Origin: Desulfobulbaceae bacterium
Lineage (GTDB): Bacteria; Desulfobacterota; Desulfobulbia; Desulfobulbales; Desulfobulbaceae
Assembly: GCA_011389815.1 (NCBI GenBank)
Contig: JAABTP010000014.1
Span: forward strand, 1 to 48,379
Reading direction: 5' to 3'
DNA length: 48,379 nucleotides
In this document: in pieces, positions 25,866 through 34,155 of the stretch
How the letters are laid out: each line of letters starts with the position of its first letter
How positions within the stretch are numbered: position 1 is the first letter of the stretch
Translations under genes and position numbers: made by a program
The notes under the pieces: generated by a model
Databases searched by the model: none
What the model was told of the DNA's origin: nothing
What the model saw: only the letters and a program-made list of their open reading frames with translations

Positions 25866-26810
25866 TTACTCGGCAGAATCGCCTAAATTACTCAGATAAT
25901 GCTCAGCAGAAAGTTCTGCTGTTGCGCCCTCACCAGCTGCATTGATGATCTGGCGGGAATTCTTACTGCGGATATCCCCGGCAGCAAAGACACCGGGCAG
26001 CTTGGTACACATCTCATGGTCGGTAACAACAAAACCTCCCTCATCGCTTTCCAGCTGGTCCAGAGGGAGCACCTCATTATTTGGCGCAATCCCAATCAGG
26101 ATGAAAAATCCTGTCACTGGCAGGTTGGAGGTTGAGCCGTCATTATGCTGAATATTAAGGGATTCAACCCCTTCGTCATTGCCAACAACCTCGCTGACCT
26201 GGGCATCCCAGATAAACTCAATTTTTTCCTCAGCAAAGGCCTTTTCCTGTAAAATAGCAGTGGCCCGCAGGGTATCACGACGATGGATCACCGTCACCTT
26301 AGAGGCAAATTTGGTCAGATGCAGGGCCTCCTGAATAGCAGTATTACCGCCACCAACCACAGCGATCTCCTGATCCCGGTAAAAGGGACCGTCACAGGTG
26401 GCACAATAGGAGACTCCTTGCCCAGACAGCTCTTCTTCGCCGGGTATATTGAGTTTTCGTGGTTTGGCACCAGTGCTAATAATGACGCTTTGCGCTGTCA
26501 GTTCTTCCCCGGATTCCAAGCTTATCTTCTTCTGCTCACCCTGCAGATCCATGCCCGTCACGTTGGCGAATTTCTTTTCCAGGTCAAAACGATCAGCATG
26601 GGCCGTCATCTTGTCCATCAACTCGAAACCCGTAATACCGTCGTAAAAACCAGGATAATTATCCACCCAATCTGTCACTAACACCTGACCACCAGTCGCC
26701 CCTTTTTCAATGAGTAATACGTCCAGGCGACCTCGGGCAGCATATAATCCTGCTGTTAACCCGGCAGGGCCACCCCCAATAATAATCAGTTGATAATCTG
26801 TTTTTTTCAT
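25866..26810 (-). CDS. trxB: Thioredoxin reductase
   Basis: A two-domain flavoprotein that reduces thioredoxin with NADPH in the cytoplasm. It shows the FAD motif IIIGGGPAGLTAGLYAARG, redox-active CATCDGPFYRD, the NAD(P)H motif VVGGGNTAIQEALHLT, and the C-terminal GVFAAGDIRSKNSRQII. The first methionines (from 26876) are an extended frame; ATG 26810 (MKKTDYQL) gives a normal 315-residue protein and has GGGAAT upstream. Its substrate gene trxA lies upstream on the same strand, 102 bp apart, separated by a terminator hairpin, so expression may be partly independent. Confidence 0.97.
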   Translation of the reverse strand: MKKTDYQLIIIGGGPAGLTAGLYAARGRLDVLLIEKGATGGQVLVTDWVDNYPGFYDGITGFELMDKMTAHADRFDLEKKFANVTGMDLQGEQKKISLESGEELTAQSVIISTGAKPRKLNIPGEEELSGQGVSYCATCDGPFYRDQEIAVVGGGNTAIQEALHLTKFASKVTVIHRRDTLRATAILQEKAFAEEKIEFIWDAQVSEVVGNDEGVESLNIQHNDGSTSNLPVTGFFILIGIAPNNEVLPLDQLESDEGGFVVTDHEMCTKLPGVFAAGDIRSKNSRQIINAAGEGATAELSAEHYLSNLGDSAE

Positions 26811-26862
26811 AGATAGTATTCCCAAAAAATAGAAAAAGCTGAGAGGCTGGCTTTCATGAAAA

Positions 26863-26886
26863 AGGGCGAACACCATGGTTCGCCCT
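26863..26886 (-). terminator. Intrinsic terminator or attenuator between trxA and trxB
   Basis: AGGGCGAAC (26863-26871) pairs with GTTCGCCCT (26878-26886); in the minus-strand transcript it is followed by a T-run (the AAAAA at 26858-26862). It lies after trxA and before trxB and so would reduce read-through between them. Confidence 0.75.
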
Positions 26887-26912
26887 CCAGTACCTGCATC
26901 AAAAAATGCTGA

Positions 26913-27239
26913 CTATGCCTTGCTCAGCAACTCCTTAAGCTGAGCCTTACCCACAGCACCGGTAATACGGTCAACTGCTTCTCCGTTTTTAAAGAGAATC
27001 AGGGTTGGGATAGCCTTGATACCGAATTTTCCCGGAGTAGCAGGGCTATCATCCACGTTCATCTTAACGATCTGGACCTTACCGGCATATTCCTCAGCCA
27101 GTTCATCAATAACCGGACCGATTGCTTTACAAGGACCACACCAAGGGGCCCAGAAATCCACCAAACAAGGCAGTTCGTTTTTTTCTACCTTAGCCTCAAA
27201 GTCACCATCGCCCACAACGATAACGTTTTCGCTTGCCAT
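26913..27239 (-). CDS. trxA: Thioredoxin
   Basis: A normal 108-residue thioredoxin, with the redox motif WAPWCGPCKAIGPV, cis-proline region AIPTLILFKNG and the GAVGKAQL end. It reduces protein disulfides in the cytoplasm with electrons from TrxB. The start ATG 27239 (MASENVIVVGD) is preceded by GAGGAGATGATAG; a longer frame from 27299 has no such site. Adjacent to trxB, its reductase. Confidence 0.97.
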   Translation of the reverse strand: MASENVIVVGDGDFEAKVEKNELPCLVDFWAPWCGPCKAIGPVIDELAEEYAGKVQIVKMNVDDSPATPGKFGIKAIPTLILFKNGEAVDRITGAVGKAQLKELLSKA

Positions 27240-27407
27240 AACTATCATCTCCTCTCTACTTTTTATTTTTAAGGTACGTTTAATATCCAGTGAGACCAAA
27301 ACTAATACGGAACCGTGTTTCAGTCAACCAGATGATAATAATTCACAGTATCTTTTCACGCAGAACGTGTCAGATAAGATTGGTTCTACGAGCTGATGTG
27401 CAGTTTC

Positions 27408-27428
27408 GTAGGGTGCAACCGCACCTAC
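27408..27428. repeat. Short imperfect hairpin at 3' end of hypothetical gene
   Basis: GTAGGGTGC and GCACCTAC pair around AACC with one bulge. The hairpin includes the stop codon (TAG, 27425-27427) of the hypothetical gene. It resembles the ends (GTAGGG...CCCTAC) of the palindromic repeats A and B, so it may be a degenerate half copy. Confidence 0.4.
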
Positions 27429-27886
27429 TCTTTATTTCCCCTTTTTTTGCCTGCGCCAAAGTGATCAGCCAGAAAGGCAAAGGCATAGCCCACCTGGGGA
27501 TCAAAGGCTTCCGCAGCCTGGGACCGGTGATACAGGGCGAGCACTGCCCGGTAGGCCTCGGCAAGATGCACTATGCGGGTCTCCCGGACCTGCTCAGCCC
27601 GCTTTTCCAGCCACTCGGTATAGGGAATCAGCTCGTCGGACAGATCAAGATGCTCCGCGACCTTGACCGGATCAAACTCCTCCTGGCTCAGGCGGAGTTC
27701 GTCTTTGTACTCAGGATACAGGGCCAGCACCTGCCGGGCAACTTCGCTGAAATCGGTCTTGGGTTTGGGGAGTTTGCGGATTTCCTCGGGATCAAGATCA
27801 ATCAACGTAAAGGGCGACAGGTCAATCTGCTTGTCCGCAAGGGTCGGCGGGGCACTCGGGGTATGAGGATTGTTCGGATTGTCAGG
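27425..27886 (-). CDS. Hypothetical protein, acidic N-terminus and helical C-terminus
   Basis: This 153-residue protein has no recognised family. The first 30 residues (MPDNPNNPHTPSAPPTLAD) are proline- and asparagine-rich and probably disordered; the rest is mainly helical (DFSEVARQVLALYPEY, PVKVAEHLDLSDELIPY, EKRAEQVRETRIVHL, AYRAVLALYHRSQA). GGAGACATAAG lies upstream of ATG 27886; a longer frame starts at 27940. No membrane segment is present. It sits alone between trxA and the GGTATGG repeat block. The composition is similar to its neighbours. Its function is unknown. Confidence 0.6.
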   Translation of the reverse strand, partial: PDNPNNPHTPSAPPTLADKQIDLSPFTLIDLDPEEIRKLPKPKTDFSEVARQVLALYPEYKDELRLSQEEFDPVKVAEHLDLSDELIPYTEWLEKRAEQVRETRIVHLAEAYRAVLALYHRSQAAEAFDPQVGYAFAFLADHFGAGKKRGNKE

Positions 27887-28005
27887 CATCTTATGTCTCC
27901 TTCGGTTGAACTTTACGGTTAAAGCAGTCCGCAAGGGCACTGAACGTCACGGGCTGCGCTATTTTCGTCTTGCGTGAGCGGTTCTTCGCCTCCGGGGAGC
28001 GGAAG

Positions 28006-28158
28006 AACCTATAGTCGGGTATGGTTGAACCTATCCCTTGGTATGGTTCAGGGTATCTCTGGGTATGCCTCAACCATACCTCGGGTATGCTTCAGGGTAT
28101 CAGCGGATAGGTAAAGCCTATTGTCGGGTATGGTTCGACCTATCCTTGGATATGTTCC
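28006..28158. repeat. Degenerate GGTATGG-type repeat block with two 45-bp direct repeats
   Basis: Copy 1 (28006-28049) and copy 2 (28114-28158) share about 45 bp (AACCTATAGTCGGGTATGG... versus AAGCCTATTGTCGGGTATGG...) with few differences. Between them GGGTATG/GGGTATC recurs at 28052, 28061, 28083 and 28095, with an opposite-strand CATACC at 28075. It occupies most of the gap between the hypothetical gene at 27425-27886 and the methyltransferase, and carries no evident gene. It could be a degraded tandem array, a regulatory region with multiple sites, or a MITE-like remnant. Confidence 0.7.
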
Positions 28159-28236
28159 ATCTACATCGTTACTTACTGAATTCGAGATGAGTTTCATTAT
28201 ACCCCCTACTGGGGCCAGAGATCGCCAGTAATGATT

Positions 28237-28857
28237 TCAGCCATGAAGCCTCTTGTACAGAGCGTAAATATAGGGCCGTGGATCACCGAATGGATTAATA
28301 AATGTATATTCCTCACTCCTTATAAGCTCAAACTCTGAACCCATTCGCCTGCTCATTTCATTGACTGAATATCGATGAAGCTCCAGCCCCGCACATTTGG
28401 GAGCACCCAAGGTGGAAAATTCTGCCAATAATACCCATCCCCCAGGCTTGACAACAGTATGCAAATTAGCAAAATAGCCCTCAATATCCGCCTCATCAAG
28501 CAGAAAGTGAAGAACTGCCCGATCAATCCAGATATCAACTTGCGGGATATCGGCAGGCAAAGGCTCGGAGATATCATGTTGAAGCCATGACACCCCTTCC
28601 TTCTCTCCCGTTCTCTCTCTCAGCGCATTCAGTGCTTCATCGCTTATATCATTCAGAATAAGTTGATATCCCTTACTGAGCAATTCATCGACAAGTAAAG
28701 AAGTTCCTGCATCGGGGAGAAAAACCACATTGGACGTATTCCGAGGAATCTCATCTAGAAACCACAATGTCTGCGAAACATCTTTCTCATACCAGCCGAG
28801 TTCTCTATCAGCTTTATTGGAAAATATGTTATTCCAATGCGCTTTCAGTGTCTTCAT
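28237..28857 (-). CDS. Class I SAM-dependent methyltransferase, small-molecule type
   Basis: The 206-residue protein has a Rossmann-like methyltransferase core: VVFLPDAGTSLLVDELLSKGYQLILNDIS (variant of the glycine motif), QHDISEPLPADIPQVDIWIDRAVLHFL and VKPGGWVLLAEFS. The N-terminal HWNNIFSNK-x-DRELGWYE resembles thiopurine/tellurite-type methyltransferases that detoxify small nucleophiles. The motif I glycine pattern is reduced to PDAGTS, yet other motifs are intact. The substrate cannot be deduced. It lies 49 nt from the copy of the aroA 3' end described below. Confidence 0.8.
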   Translation of the reverse strand: MKTLKAHWNNIFSNKADRELGWYEKDVSQTLWFLDEIPRNTSNVVFLPDAGTSLLVDELLSKGYQLILNDISDEALNALRERTGEKEGVSWLQHDISEPLPADIPQVDIWIDRAVLHFLLDEADIEGYFANLHTVVKPGGWVLLAEFSTLGAPKCAGLELHRYSVNEMSRRMGSEFELIRSEEYTFINPFGDPRPYIYALYKRLHG

Positions 28858-28906
28858 ATCATCTTCCTATAGTATCTCTATAACATAACGAAAAAGTCTC
28901 TCTCTC

Positions 28907-28956
28907 CTACCCCACCATCCCCTCAAACCGCTCCCAGAAATCAGCCACGCTCTCTC
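28907..28956 (-). pseudogene. Displaced copy of the aroA 3' end
   Basis: On the minus strand this encodes ...ADFWERFEGMVG followed by TAG, the same as the end of the real aroA (PDFWERFEGMVG). 37 bp (28907-28943) match 30180-30216 with one difference, then a 12-bp deletion and a few more identical bases. It has no upstream coding part. The intact gene ends 1.27 kb away, beyond the DUF1016 nuclease, so the tail is a duplication flanking that gene. Confidence 0.8.
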
Positions 28957-28974
28957 ATTGATCAGAACAACAGC

Positions 28975-30093
28975 TTACTCCCCTCTGATCTGCTTTTCGA
29001 TAAACTCCTGTATTTCTTTCTTGTCTGGCAATTCAAGCTGATATTTGGAAACGAAAAGTTCATTGTCCATACCGGCCAATGCATATTGCACCAACGCATG
29101 ATCCTTTTCTGTGCAGAGCAGAATACCCACAGGCGGATTGTCTCCTTCGGTCATCATGTTGTGCCTGTACCAGCTTACATATGTGTTGAGCTGGCCGATG
29201 TTTTCATGCCCGAACTTCTCCAGTTTCAACTCAACCAGAATATGGCACTTCAATATGCGGTGATAAAAGACAAGATCAACAAAATTATGATTGTCACCTA
29301 TGAGAATACGCTTCTGACGAGCCTCGAAACAGAAACCGTGCCCCAATTCGAGGAGAAATTCCTGCAAGTTATCCAGAAGCTGATCTTCCAGGTGAGACTC
29401 ACTCATAACCTCAACAGGCTTCAACCCGAGAAACTCGAAAACATACGGGTCTCTTATGGCGAGTTTCGGATGTGCAGTTTCCGCATTACGCTGCGCCAGC
29501 TCGGCTAATTTCTTTTTATTGCCGGAAAGTTCAGAACGTTCATAATAAAGACTGCCTATTTGTCTCCTCAATTCGCGAACCGACCAGTTCCCGCGCATAC
29601 ACTCAGTCTCGTAAAAAAATTGCTGGCCGGGATTGTCGCATTTCAGCAGTTCGACAAAATGAGTGAAAGAGAGGCGGGCAAGAAGCTCCTGTCCGGGAAC
29701 GATTAAAACGGGAAATGCATCCCCCCTTTCTACGGTATGTTCATGAGGTGACTGCGATAACAGCTTCTCACTCAATTCGGGAGTCAGTGAATCCCGGATT
29801 TGCGGATAGACCTGATAAAATTTTCTATAGCGCCGTAATTCTCTTTCCTCTGTTCTGCTGACTCCCTGTTCTGTCAAGTGAATCGAAAGACGTTGCAAAA
29901 GCTTTTCGCCATAGGCCGCCCGATCTTCTCCGCGTTGTTCGTATTCGGTAATATGATGACCGATGAGCCAGTTACGCAAAGTAAGACTGTAATTAACGGC
30001 ACGCCCTGCCTGAACGGCACATTCGCTGTCAATATCACGGATGAACAGAATTAAGTCAGTAAACGTCAGCTGTTGTTTCATTGCAAGGGCCAT
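28975..30093 (-). CDS. DUF1016 (YhcG-type) PDDEXK nuclease domain protein
   Basis: The N-terminal part (TFTDLILFIRDIDSECAVQAGRAVN, then RNWLIGHHITEYEQRGEDRAAYGEKLLQRLS, in part) and the C-terminal part match the DUF1016/YhcG family, whose C-terminus is a PD-(D/E)XK nuclease: NFVDLVFYHRILKCHILVELKLEKF holds the catalytic Asp and the E-L-K. The 372-residue length is normal. Function in the family is unclear, with proposed roles in mobile elements and DNA processing. The gene lies in a 1.27-kb segment bounded by 37-bp repeats of the aroA 3' end, which suggests that it was inserted next to aroA. Its composition is similar to the neighbours. The nuclease fold is inferred from motif reading. Confidence 0.85.
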   Translation of the reverse strand: MALAMKQQLTFTDLILFIRDIDSECAVQAGRAVNYSLTLRNWLIGHHITEYEQRGEDRAAYGEKLLQRLSIHLTEQGVSRTEERELRRYRKFYQVYPQIRDSLTPELSEKLLSQSPHEHTVERGDAFPVLIVPGQELLARLSFTHFVELLKCDNPGQQFFYETECMRGNWSVRELRRQIGSLYYERSELSGNKKKLAELAQRNAETAHPKLAIRDPYVFEFLGLKPVEVMSESHLEDQLLDNLQEFLLELGHGFCFEARQKRILIGDNHNFVDLVFYHRILKCHILVELKLEKFGHENIGQLNTYVSWYRHNMMTEGDNPPVGILLCTEKDHALVQYALAGMDNELFVSKYQLELPDKKEIQEFIEKQIRGE

Positions 30094-30179
30094 ACTCGTG
30101 TCATCCGAGTTTCAATCCATCCTCAAGTCGTTAGCCCTGATGAACGTTCGGAGTAACTTGTGCGGACTGTACCATCCCT

Positions 30180-31457
30180 CTACCCCACCATCCCCTCAAA
30201 CCGCTCCCAAAAATCAGGAAAGGACTTGGCCACGCACTCCTCACCATGCACCTTCACCCCGGCAACCCGCAGCCCGGCCACAGCAAAGCACATAGCGATC
30301 CGATGATCCTCATAGGTTTCGATATCAGCCCCGTGCAGATTAGCCCCCCCAATCTGCCCGTGGACGATCATCCGATCATCCTCTTCCTCAACATCCGCCC
30401 CCATCTTCCGCAACTCGTTGACCATAACCGCTAAACGATCGCATTCCTTGATCCGCAGATGAGCAATATTATTAATCACCGTGGTTCCTTCCGCAAAAGC
30501 AGCCACCACAGCCAGAGTCGGAGCCACATCCGGCATATTGCCCATATCCACCTCTATGCCCTTGAGCTGCTCCGGTCCCTGCACTGTAATCCCACCTTCA
30601 CTCCGCTCCACATGACAGCCCATGCGCTCCAGCAATGGCACAAGCTGGGCATCCCCCTGCAAAGAAGGCACTGGCACATTGGCAACATTGACCTTACCTC
30701 CTGTGATCGCAGCAGCAGCCCAGAAATAGGAAGCCCCGGAGGCATCGCCTTCAACCTGATAGCGGGTGCCACGATAGCAGCCTTGTGGAATCTGAAAACG
30801 ATTCATGTTGGGAGACACCTCAGCCCAGATCCCGAAGTCTGCCATAACAGCCAAGGTCATCTTCACATAGGGTTTGGAAAAGACCTCGCCCTCCACTTTC
30901 AGGTCAGCCTTTTGGGCCGCATAAGGAGCAACCAGCAATAATGAAGACAGGTACTGGCTGGATTTTCCTTCGGGCAACACAGTCTCGCCTCCAGAAAGGC
31001 CAGCTGCATCAATGGACAAGGGAGGACAGCCATTGGCCGCCTCACTCTGAATCTGGACCTGCCAACCCCGCAAGGCCCGAATCAAAGGCTCAATGGGACG
31101 CTCTGCCATGCGCTCTCCACCGCTGATGCGAAACCGACCCTGGCCCAAGGCAGCCACTGAGGTCAAAAAACGGGTAGCAGTGCCGTTATTACCAAGAAAA
31201 ATATCCTTGTCCGGGGTTGCAATTTCCCCCCCGGATCCTTGAACCATCCAGGCTTTAGGATCGCTGTCATCCACGACAACCCCCATCTGGCGTAAGGCTT
31301 TCATGGTGTATGCCGTGTCTTCACTGGCAAGAGGACCGATCAGGGTGGATTCTCCGCAGGCCAGAGCAGCGGCAATCAGGGCGCGTTGGGTCAGACTTTT
31401 GGAACCAGGAACTTCGACTATAGCGTCCAGGGTATCAATCGGTGTTATTAATCTCAT
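30180..31457 (-). CDS. aroA: 3-phosphoshikimate 1-carboxyvinyltransferase (EPSP synthase)
   Basis: AroA transfers an enolpyruvyl group from PEP to shikimate-3-phosphate in the sixth step of the shikimate pathway. The protein shows PGSKSLTQRALIAAALA with the substrate Lys, FLGNNGTATRFLTSVAAL (the class-defining N-G-T-A-T-R in place of the more common N-A-G-T-A-x-R spacing is present), LPEGKSSQYLSSLLL, and the C-terminal DHRIAMCFAVAGLR. A TTG-initiated longer frame at 31472 has no ribosome site; ATG 31457 is preferred though its AAGAG is weak. It is the last gene of the pyrK-pyrD-aroD-aroE-aroA group, 153 nt downstream of aroE, with repeat D between. Confidence 0.97.
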   Translation of the reverse strand: MRLITPIDTLDAIVEVPGSKSLTQRALIAAALACGESTLIGPLASEDTAYTMKALRQMGVVVDDSDPKAWMVQGSGGEIATPDKDIFLGNNGTATRFLTSVAALGQGRFRISGGERMAERPIEPLIRALRGWQVQIQSEAANGCPPLSIDAAGLSGGETVLPEGKSSQYLSSLLLVAPYAAQKADLKVEGEVFSKPYVKMTLAVMADFGIWAEVSPNMNRFQIPQGCYRGTRYQVEGDASGASYFWAAAAITGGKVNVANVPVPSLQGDAQLVPLLERMGCHVERSEGGITVQGPEQLKGIEVDMGNMPDVAPTLAVVAAFAEGTTVINNIAHLRIKECDRLAVMVNELRKMGADVEEEDDRMIVHGQIGGANLHGADIETYEDHRIAMCFAVAGLRVAGVKVHGEECVAKSFPDFWERFEGMVG

Positions 31458-31583
31458 GATATCTTTGTTCAACTCTTTTTAATAACGGTAAACTTCTGTT
31501 TCCAAAGCTCCAGCCTGGGAACCGTTTTCCCCTGAAGCTCTGCTTCATTTCCGCACCACCCAAAGGGGTATACAATCAAATAT

Positions 31584-31610
31584 ACGGGCGACCGCCGGTC
31601 GCCCCTCCCC
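31584..31610. repeat. Palindromic repeat, half copy D
   Basis: CGGGCGACC-GCC-GGTCGCCC followed by CTCCCC. It is a single hairpin with the arm-end pattern (GGGG...CCCC and CGCC/GGCG) of the A/B repeat family but different internal bases. It sits between aroE and aroA, directly after the aroE stop codon, where it could also serve as a stem-loop in the transcript. Confidence 0.45.
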
Positions 31611-32449
31611 TAAGCAGCCCGACGCTGTAATTCCTCTTCCAGAGCTAAACGCATAACATCCTGGGGAGCTTTCTTGCCAGTCCAGGTCTCAAACTGAGCA
31701 ATGCCCTGATAGAGCAGCATGGCCAGGCCATCAATGGTCTGACAACCAGCAGCCCTGGCCTCCCGAAGCAAACGGGTTTCCAGAGGAGCATAGACAATAT
31801 CCATGACCACGGAAAAGCCTGGTAATAAAGAAGGGGGGACGGCAATGCCTTCATTATCCGGCTCCATGCCCACAGAAGTAGTGTTGATCAACACATCCGC
31901 TGACACGTTGGTAACCTCTGCCAAAGGGATAAAGGTGCAACCAAGCAAGTCCGCAAGGGCCTTGCCGCTCTCTGCGGTTCTATTGGCAATAATCACCTCT
32001 GCTCCAGCCTCAATCAGGCCAAAACCCACGGCCTTGGCAGAACCACCAGCTCCGATAACCAGTATTCGGCTCCCTGCTAAACTGACCTTTTCTGCCAAGG
32101 CTGTATTAGCACCCAGCCAATCAGTATTCAATCCGTGCACATGAACCTGTCCACCTTGCCTTGGCTGAAAAACCAAGGTATTAACAGCTCCGATCTTTTC
32201 TGCCACCGGGTCAATGTCGTCAAGAAAAGGAATAACCGCCTCTTTATGCGGTACGGTGACACTGACACCTCGGAACCCCAAGGCCCGCAGGCCGGTAAGT
32301 CCCTCCTTAATATTCTTTACTTCCAGAGGCACGTAGGCCCGGTTCATTGCCAGGTCGGCAAAGCCAGCATTATGCATCACCGGACTCAGGGAATGACGAA
32401 CCGGATTACCGATTATTCCGTACAGTTCTGTTTTTCCATCAATAGCCAT
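31610..32449 (-). CDS. aroE: Shikimate dehydrogenase (NADP+)
   Basis: AroE reduces 3-dehydroshikimate to shikimate. The 279-residue protein has the substrate motif GNPVRHSLSPVMHNAGFA, the catalytic NTDWLGA region (GLNTDWLGANTAL), the Rossmann motif ILVIGAGGSAKAVGFGL and TTSVGMEPD. ATG 32449 is preceded by GAGAG; the longer frame starts with TTG. It follows aroD by 35 nt. The N-terminal residues and length are typical. Confidence 0.97.
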   Translation of the reverse strand: MAIDGKTELYGIIGNPVRHSLSPVMHNAGFADLAMNRAYVPLEVKNIKEGLTGLRALGFRGVSVTVPHKEAVIPFLDDIDPVAEKIGAVNTLVFQPRQGGQVHVHGLNTDWLGANTALAEKVSLAGSRILVIGAGGSAKAVGFGLIEAGAEVIIANRTAESGKALADLLGCTFIPLAEVTNVSADVLINTTSVGMEPDNEGIAVPPSLLPGFSVVMDIVYAPLETRLLREARAAGCQTIDGLAMLLYQGIAQFETWTGKKAPQDVMRLALEEELQRRAA

Positions 32450-32484
32450 CAATATCTCTCTCAAAAAAACTCACGCAAACACGT

Positions 32485-33186
32485 TCAGGACAGAAGAGCC
32501 GTTAATTTTTGCAATTGCTCAAGGGATAACTGGCCAGGAGCTGTGGCCTGGGCATCATTCAGACAGGCATAGGTCATGTACCCGCCCAGGTAGAGGGTAG
32601 CCAACCGGGTAATCTGCCCTGCTTCACCCATGCAAAAGCAACTGAGGGGAAAATTTACCGCCCTGGCCTGCTCCTGAAGACCAAGAACCCGTAAGGCATC
32701 CTCAGGATTATGGGCGGTGGTGACAATTTTTCCAATAACTTTATCAACACGACCAGTACCAGCACTCTCTATCATTTGTGCCAACACCTTATCCAGTTCT
32801 GCCTGGGACGGGGTACCCTCAAAATTATGCCAGGACAGGATCAATCGGGTCTGGGTCAGGCTCGTAGCAGCCAAGAGCCGCTTCCGTAGCCGTTGCTCTG
32901 CTCTCAGTTCCAGATCAACATAGGCAACTTCCTGGCGAGCAGCCTCAAGCAAGGGAATGATCCGTTTCTCTTCTGGTCCGTCATAGGAACCACCTTCCCA
33001 AACCGGTCGATTGGTGAATAGAAGCGGTTTTTGCAGCAGAGAACGGCAGCCGTATATATCTGGTTTTACCATGCTGTCCAGACGAATTTCAACGACATCT
33101 GCCCGGTCCAGGGACTGCTCCACCTGATTATACATTATTGTCGCATCCGGCCCTGCCAGAGAAACACAGATCTTACCTAGTCTCAT
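32485..33186 (-). CDS. aroD: Type I 3-dehydroquinate dehydratase
   Basis: AroD converts 3-dehydroquinate to 3-dehydroshikimate through a Schiff-base lysine. The 233-residue protein shows ADVVEIRLDSMVKPD, LILSWHNFEGTPS with the catalytic His, KVIGKIVTTAHN with the Schiff-base Lys and CFCMGEAGQITRLATLYLGG, which are the type I features; the fold is a TIM barrel. The start ATG 33186 adjoins the pyrD stop directly (TAA then ATG), so translation is coupled. Type I enzymes are common in some Desulfobacterota and in enteric bacteria, so the type agrees with the host guess but does not prove it. Confidence 0.97.
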   Translation of the reverse strand: MRLGKICVSLAGPDATIMYNQVEQSLDRADVVEIRLDSMVKPDIYGCRSLLQKPLLFTNRPVWEGGSYDGPEEKRIIPLLEAARQEVAYVDLELRAEQRLRKRLLAATSLTQTRLILSWHNFEGTPSQAELDKVLAQMIESAGTGRVDKVIGKIVTTAHNPEDALRVLGLQEQARAVNFPLSCFCMGEAGQITRLATLYLGGYMTYACLNDAQATAPGQLSLEQLQKLTALLS

Positions 33187-34155
33187 TTACGCCATCCCTG
33201 TTTTTAAGGTGCCTATAATATCAACAAGGCGATCTTCTCCCTGCTGTTGTAAATAACCGGTTATTCCCTGTACAATGTTCTCAGCTGCCGAAGGATCATA
33301 AAAATTCGCGGTTCCCACCTGGATAGCACTGGCTCCGGCCAGCATAAATTCCACAGCATCATCAGCGGTGGTGATACCGCCAATACCGATCACAGGCAAT
33401 GCCACAGCCTGGGCAACCTGCCAGACCATGCGCAGGGCCACCGGTTTAATGGCAGGACCAGACAGACCGCCAATCACATTCGCCAATCGTGGTTTCCGGC
33501 TCATCGGGTCAATAGCCATCCCGATCAGGGTATTGATCAAGGATACCGCATCCGCCCCTGCTTCTTCAACGGCCTTGGCCATGAGGACAATATCGGTCAC
33601 ATTGGGAGAGAGCTTAACGATCAGAGGCAGGCCAGAGGCCTCCCGGACTGCCTCAGTCACCCTGGCTGCCATTTCCGGCATTGTGCCAAAGGCAACCCCA
33701 CCTTTTTTCACATTGGGACAGGAGATGTTTACTTCCAGGGCTGCAACCCCTTCCACCCCATCCAATCTGCGGGCGATTTCACCATACTCTTCCACAGAGT
33801 CGCCAAGAATATTAACCACAACCGGTGTTGTCAGGGAACGGAGATATTTCATCTTGCCTGCAATAAAACGATCCACTCCCACATTTTCCAGGCCAATGGC
33901 ATTGAGCATTCCACAGGCTGTTTCAACGACTCTGGGCGGAGGATTACCAGGCTTAGGTTGCAAAGAGATGCCCTTGACAACGATAGCACCGAGCCGCTCC
34001 AGATCCACCAGATTCTCAAACTCTCTGGCATAGCCAAAGGTACCAGAGGCGGTCATGACCGGATTACGTAAAGCAAGGGATCCTATCTGAACCCGTACGT
34101 CAGGGCCTGTACAGAGAACAATTTCTTCTGCCGGGTTCATATAATCTTCTTTCAT
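33187..34155 (-). CDS. pyrD: Dihydroorotate dehydrogenase class 1B, catalytic subunit
   Basis: PyrD oxidises dihydroorotate to orotate in pyrimidine synthesis; the class 1B form works with PyrK and NAD+. The protein starts with MKEDYMNPAEEI; ATG 34155 overlaps the pyrK stop as ATGA, and GGGGAGAG sits before it. Signature stretches are LRNPVMTASGTFGYAREF, KGISLQPKPGNPPPR, ALEVNISCPNVKKGG (the serine/cysteine region with catalytic Cys typical of class 1B), VKLSPNV and GIGGITTADDAVEFMLAGASAIQVG. It adjoins aroD with no gap, so nucleotide and aromatic synthesis genes share a transcript. Confidence 0.96.
   Translation of the reverse strand: MKEDYMNPAEEIVLCTGPDVRVQIGSLALRNPVMTASGTFGYAREFENLVDLERLGAIVVKGISLQPKPGNPPPRVVETACGMLNAIGLENVGVDRFIAGKMKYLRSLTTPVVVNILGDSVEEYGEIARRLDGVEGVAALEVNISCPNVKKGGVAFGTMPEMAARVTEAVREASGLPLIVKLSPNVTDIVLMAKAVEEAGADAVSLINTLIGMAIDPMSRKPRLANVIGGLSGPAIKPVALRMVWQVAQAVALPVIGIGGITTADDAVEFMLAGASAIQVGTANFYDPSAAENIVQGITGYLQQQGEDRLVDIIGTLKTGMA

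Noticed and set aside
28006-28158. CRISPR array
   Set aside because: Repeated words are irregularly spaced and partly inverted, with no constant-length spacers and no cas gene in the window.
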